From Microbispora amethystogenes (lineage in GTDB: Bacteria > Actinomycetota > Actinomycetes > Streptosporangiales > Streptosporangiaceae): a DNA stretch of 64,000 nucleotides. This document shows, one piece after another, positions 61,309-64,000 of the stretch. Location: assembly GCF_016863015.1 (NCBI RefSeq), contig NZ_BOOB01000009.1, positions 124,001 to 188,000 on the forward strand. Direction: 5' to 3'. The stretch's first letter is position 1. Each line of letters starts with the position of its first letter. The notes under the pieces are model-generated. The model had not been told where the DNA came from, did no database searches, and saw only the letters and a program-made list of their open reading frames with translations. The position numbers were made by a program, and so were the translations under genes.

Positions 61309-61965
61309 ATGCTTACCAACGCGAACTCCTTCCGCCGCGTCGCGGCGGGCGCCAGCCTCGTCCTCGCGCCGCTCTGCCTGCTCCTCGGCATGGCCGCCGA
61401 CCCATCCGAGCCGGGGGTTGAGGACCCCCTGGTGTACGCGCACAACCCGGGCGCCGTGGGCGTCAGCGCGACCCTCCTCCACTACGCGTGGATCCTGTGG
61501 GTCCCCGGGGTGATCGGCCTCGTCCACCTCGTCCGCGGGAAGGGCGTGGTGCTCGCCCACATCGCCGGGGTGATCGCGGTCCTCGGCCTGATCAACTTCT
61601 CGGCGCTCATGATCTCCGACTTCTTCGACATCGTGGCGTACCAGATGCTGCCGCCGGCGCAGGCGGAGAAGCTCATGCAGGACGCGGCGCAGCCCGCGAT
61701 GATCGCCGCCTGGCAGATGCCCGGCCTGATCGGAAGCTTCCTCGGGCTCGTCCTCGTGGCCGTCGCGTACGCCCGGGCGGGCCGGGCGGGATGGTGGTTC
61801 CCCGCCGGTGTGCTGGCCGGGATCGTCGTCTGGCTGTTCGGCGCGAGCGCCTGGAACCTCGTCCTGGGGCTCGGCGGCCCGGTCATCCTGCTCGTGGTCT
61901 TCGGTGCGGTGGGCGTCTCGATGATCCGGATGCGGGACGAGGAGTGGGCCACGACCTCAGCGTGA
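61309..61965 (+). CDS. Polytopic membrane protein, likely target of the two-component system
   Basis: 218 aa with about six helices: ASLVLAPLCLLLGMAAD, ATLLHYAWILWVPGVIGLVHLV, VLAHIAGVIAVLGLINFSAL, MPGLIGSFLGLVLVAVAYA, WWFPAGVLAGIVVWLFGAS, GGPVILLVVFGAVGVSMI. A conserved-looking acidic/Pro loop (DPSEPGVEDPLVYA) lies after helix one. No family is recognised. Its position opposite the sensor kinase, with two palindromes between, matches the common pattern of a regulated stress membrane protein in actinomycetes. Confidence 0.8.
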   Translation: MLTNANSFRRVAAGASLVLAPLCLLLGMAADPSEPGVEDPLVYAHNPGAVGVSATLLHYAWILWVPGVIGLVHLVRGKGVVLAHIAGVIAVLGLINFSALMISDFFDIVAYQMLPPAQAEKLMQDAAQPAMIAAWQMPGLIGSFLGLVLVAVAYARAGRAGWWFPAGVLAGIVVWLFGASAWNLVLGLGGPVILLVVFGAVGVSMIRMRDEEWATTSA

Positions 61966-62026
61966 CCCCGGTCGACTCCCTGTTTGGCCAGTTCTCAGGT
62001 TGAAAGAGGCATTTACGGGGAAAGTT

Positions 62027-62045
62027 GACTCGGCACCACCGAGTC
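62027..62045. terminator. Hairpin upstream of egtA
   Basis: GACTCGG-cacca-CCGAGTC, perfect 7-bp stem 34 bases before egtA, followed by a direct repeat of TCGTGTGAGGCG (62043 and 62058). It may end the upstream transcript or act on the egtA leader. Confidence 0.45.
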
Positions 62046-62079
62046 GTGTGAGGCGGGTCGTGTGAGGCGAGGGGGGCGG

Positions 62080-63216
62080 ATGACCGACGTGCAGGGGTAC
62101 GCTCGGGACTGCTTCCGCGGAGCCACGTCGAGCCGGTTGGGCGTCGAGCTGGAGTTCCTGGTGTTCGACGCGATGGACCGGGCGAGGCCGGTCCCCGTCG
62201 CCAGGATCGAGGACGCGCTCCCGCCGCTCCCGGGTGGCAGCAAGGTGACCTTCGAGCCGGGCGGTCAGCTCGAACTGTCGGCCCCGCCCGACGTCCTGCC
62301 CGCCGCGATCACCCAGCTCACCGCCGACGTCGAGGCCGTACGGCTCGCGCTCGCCCGGGCCGGGCTGCGGCTGGGCAACCGCGGCCTCGACGTGCTCCGC
62401 CCGCCCGTCCGGCAGCTGACCGAGCCGAGGTACGAGGCGATGGCCGCCTTCCTGGGCCGCCCGCACGGACCGGCGATGATGTGCTCGACGGCCTCGATCC
62501 AGGTCAACCTCGACTTCGGCGACGATCCGCGGGCTCGCTGGGAACGCGCCCACGTGCTCGGCCCGGTGCTCGTGGCCGCCTTCGCCAACTCGCCTGCCGG
62601 TGGGTGGGCCTCCGGGCGCCAGGCGGTGTGGAGCCGTCTCGATCCGACCAGGACCGCTCCCGTCGCACAACGCCTGGACGGCGGCGGCGACCCGGCGGAC
62701 GACTGGGCGCGCTACCTCCTCGACGCGCGTCTCATGATGGTCCGGGAGGGCGACGCCTGCCGGCCCGTCCTCGACGGCTCGCCGTTCCGCGACTTCGCCC
62801 GGGTGGCCGGGCGGCCGGCGGGTGAGGCCGACATCGCCTATCACGCCACCACGCTCTTCCCGCCGGTGCGTCCCCGCGGCTGGCTGGAGGTGCGCTACCT
62901 CGACGCGCAGGGGCCCGCCGGATGGCCCGTGTGCGCGGCCATCGTCCACGCGCTCGTGACCGACGACCAGGCCGCGGCGACCGCCCTGGAGGCCGCCCGG
63001 CCGCTCGCCGGCCGCTGGACCGACGCCGCCCGCCTCGGGCTCACGGACTCCGCCCTGCGCCGCTGCGCCTCCGTCTGCTTCCGCGCCGCCGCCGAGGCGC
63101 TACCCCGGCTCGGGGCCGGGCCCCGGCTGGTCGCCCGGGTCCGCGCGTTCGCCTCCCGGCACATCGAATCCGGCCGCCCGCCGGCCGCCGACCGGATGGA
63201 GGAGATGTTCGCGTGA
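62080..63216 (+). CDS. egtA: Glutamate-cysteine ligase of ergothioneine synthesis
   Basis: 378 aa. Makes gamma-glutamylcysteine, the sulfur donor for EgtB. Glutamate-cysteine ligase family 2 fold: GVELEFLVFD (first metal-binding acids), TFEPGGQLELSAPP, GPAMMCSTASIQVNLDF, ANSPAGGWASGRQAVWSRLDPTRT, GWLEVRYLDAQ. Identity is firm because egtB overlaps it (GTGA). The start ATG follows GGGGGGCGG. Confidence 0.95.
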   Translation: MTDVQGYARDCFRGATSSRLGVELEFLVFDAMDRARPVPVARIEDALPPLPGGSKVTFEPGGQLELSAPPDVLPAAITQLTADVEAVRLALARAGLRLGNRGLDVLRPPVRQLTEPRYEAMAAFLGRPHGPAMMCSTASIQVNLDFGDDPRARWERAHVLGPVLVAAFANSPAGGWASGRQAVWSRLDPTRTAPVAQRLDGGGDPADDWARYLLDARLMMVREGDACRPVLDGSPFRDFARVAGRPAGEADIAYHATTLFPPVRPRGWLEVRYLDAQGPAGWPVCAAIVHALVTDDQAAATALEAARPLAGRWTDAARLGLTDSALRRCASVCFRAAAEALPRLGAGPRLVARVRAFASRHIESGRPPAADRMEEMFA

Positions 63217-64000
63217 CCGAACTCGACATCGGTATGACCGGTCTGAAGGACAGGATCGCGGCCGAGCTCGCCGCCGTGCGGGAGCGGTCCCTCGCCTACA
63301 CCGACGCCGACGACGACGTGCTGACGCGTCAGCACTCGTCGCTCATGTCGCCGCTGGTCTGGGACCTCGCCCACGTCGGCAACTACGAGGAGCTGTGGGT
63401 GCTCCGGGAGGTCGGCGGCATCGAGCCGCTGCGCCCGGAGATCGACCACCTCTACGACGCGTTCAAGTATCCGCGCGCGAACCGGCCCTCGCTGCCGCTG
63501 CTCACCCCCGCCGAGGCCAGGAAGTACATCTCGGGCGTACGCGGCCGGGTGCTCGACGTCCTCGACCGGCTGGACCCGGCCGACCCCGACCCGCTGCGGG
63601 CCGGCGGCTTCGTCTTCGGGCTGGTCCTGCAGCACGAGCACCAGCACGACGAGACCATGCTGGCCACGCTGCAGCTGTCCCGGCGGCCGGGGCTGGTGCG
63701 CGACGGCGAGCTGCCGCCCGGCGGCGCTCCGGCCGCCGATCCCGAGGTCCACATCCCCGCCGGGATCTTCAGCATGGGCACGGACACGGTGGCCTGGGCG
63801 TACGACAACGAACGCCCGGCGCACCGGCGGCACCTGCCGGGCTTCTGGATCGACCGTCATCCTGTCACCTGCGGGGCGTACCTGCGGTTCGTCGAGGACG
63901 GCGGCTACCGCGACCCGCGCTGGTGGCTGCCGCAGGGCTGGGAGTGGGTCGAGCGGACCGGCGTGGACGCCCCGCTGTTCTGGACGAGGGACGGCGACAC
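63213..64000 (+). CDS. egtB: Ergothioneine sulfoxide synthase, 5' part (cut by the right edge)
   Basis: Open from GTG 63213 to the window end (about 262 codons, roughly 60% of the protein). The GTG overlaps the egtA TGA. An N-terminal DinB-like four-helix domain supplies the iron ligands: His in LVWDLAHVGNYEELW and HxxxH in LQHEHQHDETM. The FGE-sulfatase-like domain begins at PEVHIPAGIFSMGTD and HRRHLPGFWIDRHPVTCGAYLRFVEDGGY. It joins gamma-glutamylcysteine (or cysteine) to hercynine; egtC and egtD are expected to follow beyond the window. Confidence 0.95.
   Translation, partial: MTELDIGMTGLKDRIAAELAAVRERSLAYTDADDDVLTRQHSSLMSPLVWDLAHVGNYEELWVLREVGGIEPLRPEIDHLYDAFKYPRANRPSLPLLTPAEARKYISGVRGRVLDVLDRLDPADPDPLRAGGFVFGLVLQHEHQHDETMLATLQLSRRPGLVRDGELPPGGAPAADPEVHIPAGIFSMGTDTVAWAYDNERPAHRRHLPGFWIDRHPVTCGAYLRFVEDGGYRDPRWWLPQGWEWVERTGVDAPLFWTRDGD

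Overview
The window is 64 kb of very GC-rich chromosome with start-codon use, tight 4-bp gene overlaps and gene content typical of an actinomycete. A secreted GH6 cellulase with a CebR-type operator, ergothioneine genes egtA/egtB, a SARP-type regulator, several receptor-like Ser/Thr kinases, an actinobacterial dapD, tRNA-His beside orn and a lysine epsilon-aminotransferase with its Lrp regulator all fit a Streptosporangiales-like soil organism (inference; no marker gene for the genus is present). No phage, CRISPR array or large genomic island is visible; the only mobile element is one IS200/IS605-type TnpB element at about 53.3-54.7 kb, plus a DUF222/HNH gene cut by the left edge.

Layout. 0-4 kb: HNH protein, spermidine-synthase-like methyltransferase fold, divergent penicillin-binding protein. 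4-7.5 kb: lysine catabolism (Lrp regulator, class III aminotransferase, divergent lat) and a small LuxR-type protein. 7.6-13.4 kb: a four-gene operon padR / ABC ATPase / FtsX-like permease / secreted Ntn-hydrolase acylase. 13.5-15.4 kb: tRNA-His, orn, DUF2510 membrane protein. 15.4-20.8 kb: three tandem kinase-type receptors, one of them a pseudokinase. 20.8-27.4 kb: PPOX flavoprotein and divergent MocR regulator with shared operators, a PGRP-like amidase, a membrane-anchored ECF sigma factor with fused zinc finger, and a solute-binding/VWA membrane protein. 27.5-36.8 kb: SpoU methyltransferase, D,D-carboxypeptidase, VTT membrane protein, large SARP-ATPase regulator, and a flippase / LmbE deacetylase / GT4 set.

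36.8-42.4 kb is the most unusual stretch: a 31-codon small ORF with a strong ribosome binding site, then an operon (transcribed leftwards) of a free-standing NRPS-type adenylation enzyme, a TmpA-like transmembrane flavoprotein and an enoyl-CoA hydratase, preceded by a cysteinyl-tRNA synthetase paralogue whose HIGH and KMSKS motifs are both degenerate. It looks like a small specialised-metabolism or amino-acid-modification locus. 42.5-48.3 kb: DUF427 protein, a VapBC-type toxin-antitoxin pair behind an HTH/Clp-N pair with a striking 13-bp inverted-repeat operator, an XRE-TPR regulator with an APH-family kinase, and a cold-shock protein. 48.4-64 kb: GH13 enzyme, membrane and secreted proteins, a flavin disulfide oxidoreductase with the IS element lodged at its start, malate dehydrogenase, the cellulase, dapD, a LuxR/histidine-kinase two-component system with a TTA codon in the regulator, its likely target membrane gene, and egtA-egtB running off the right edge.
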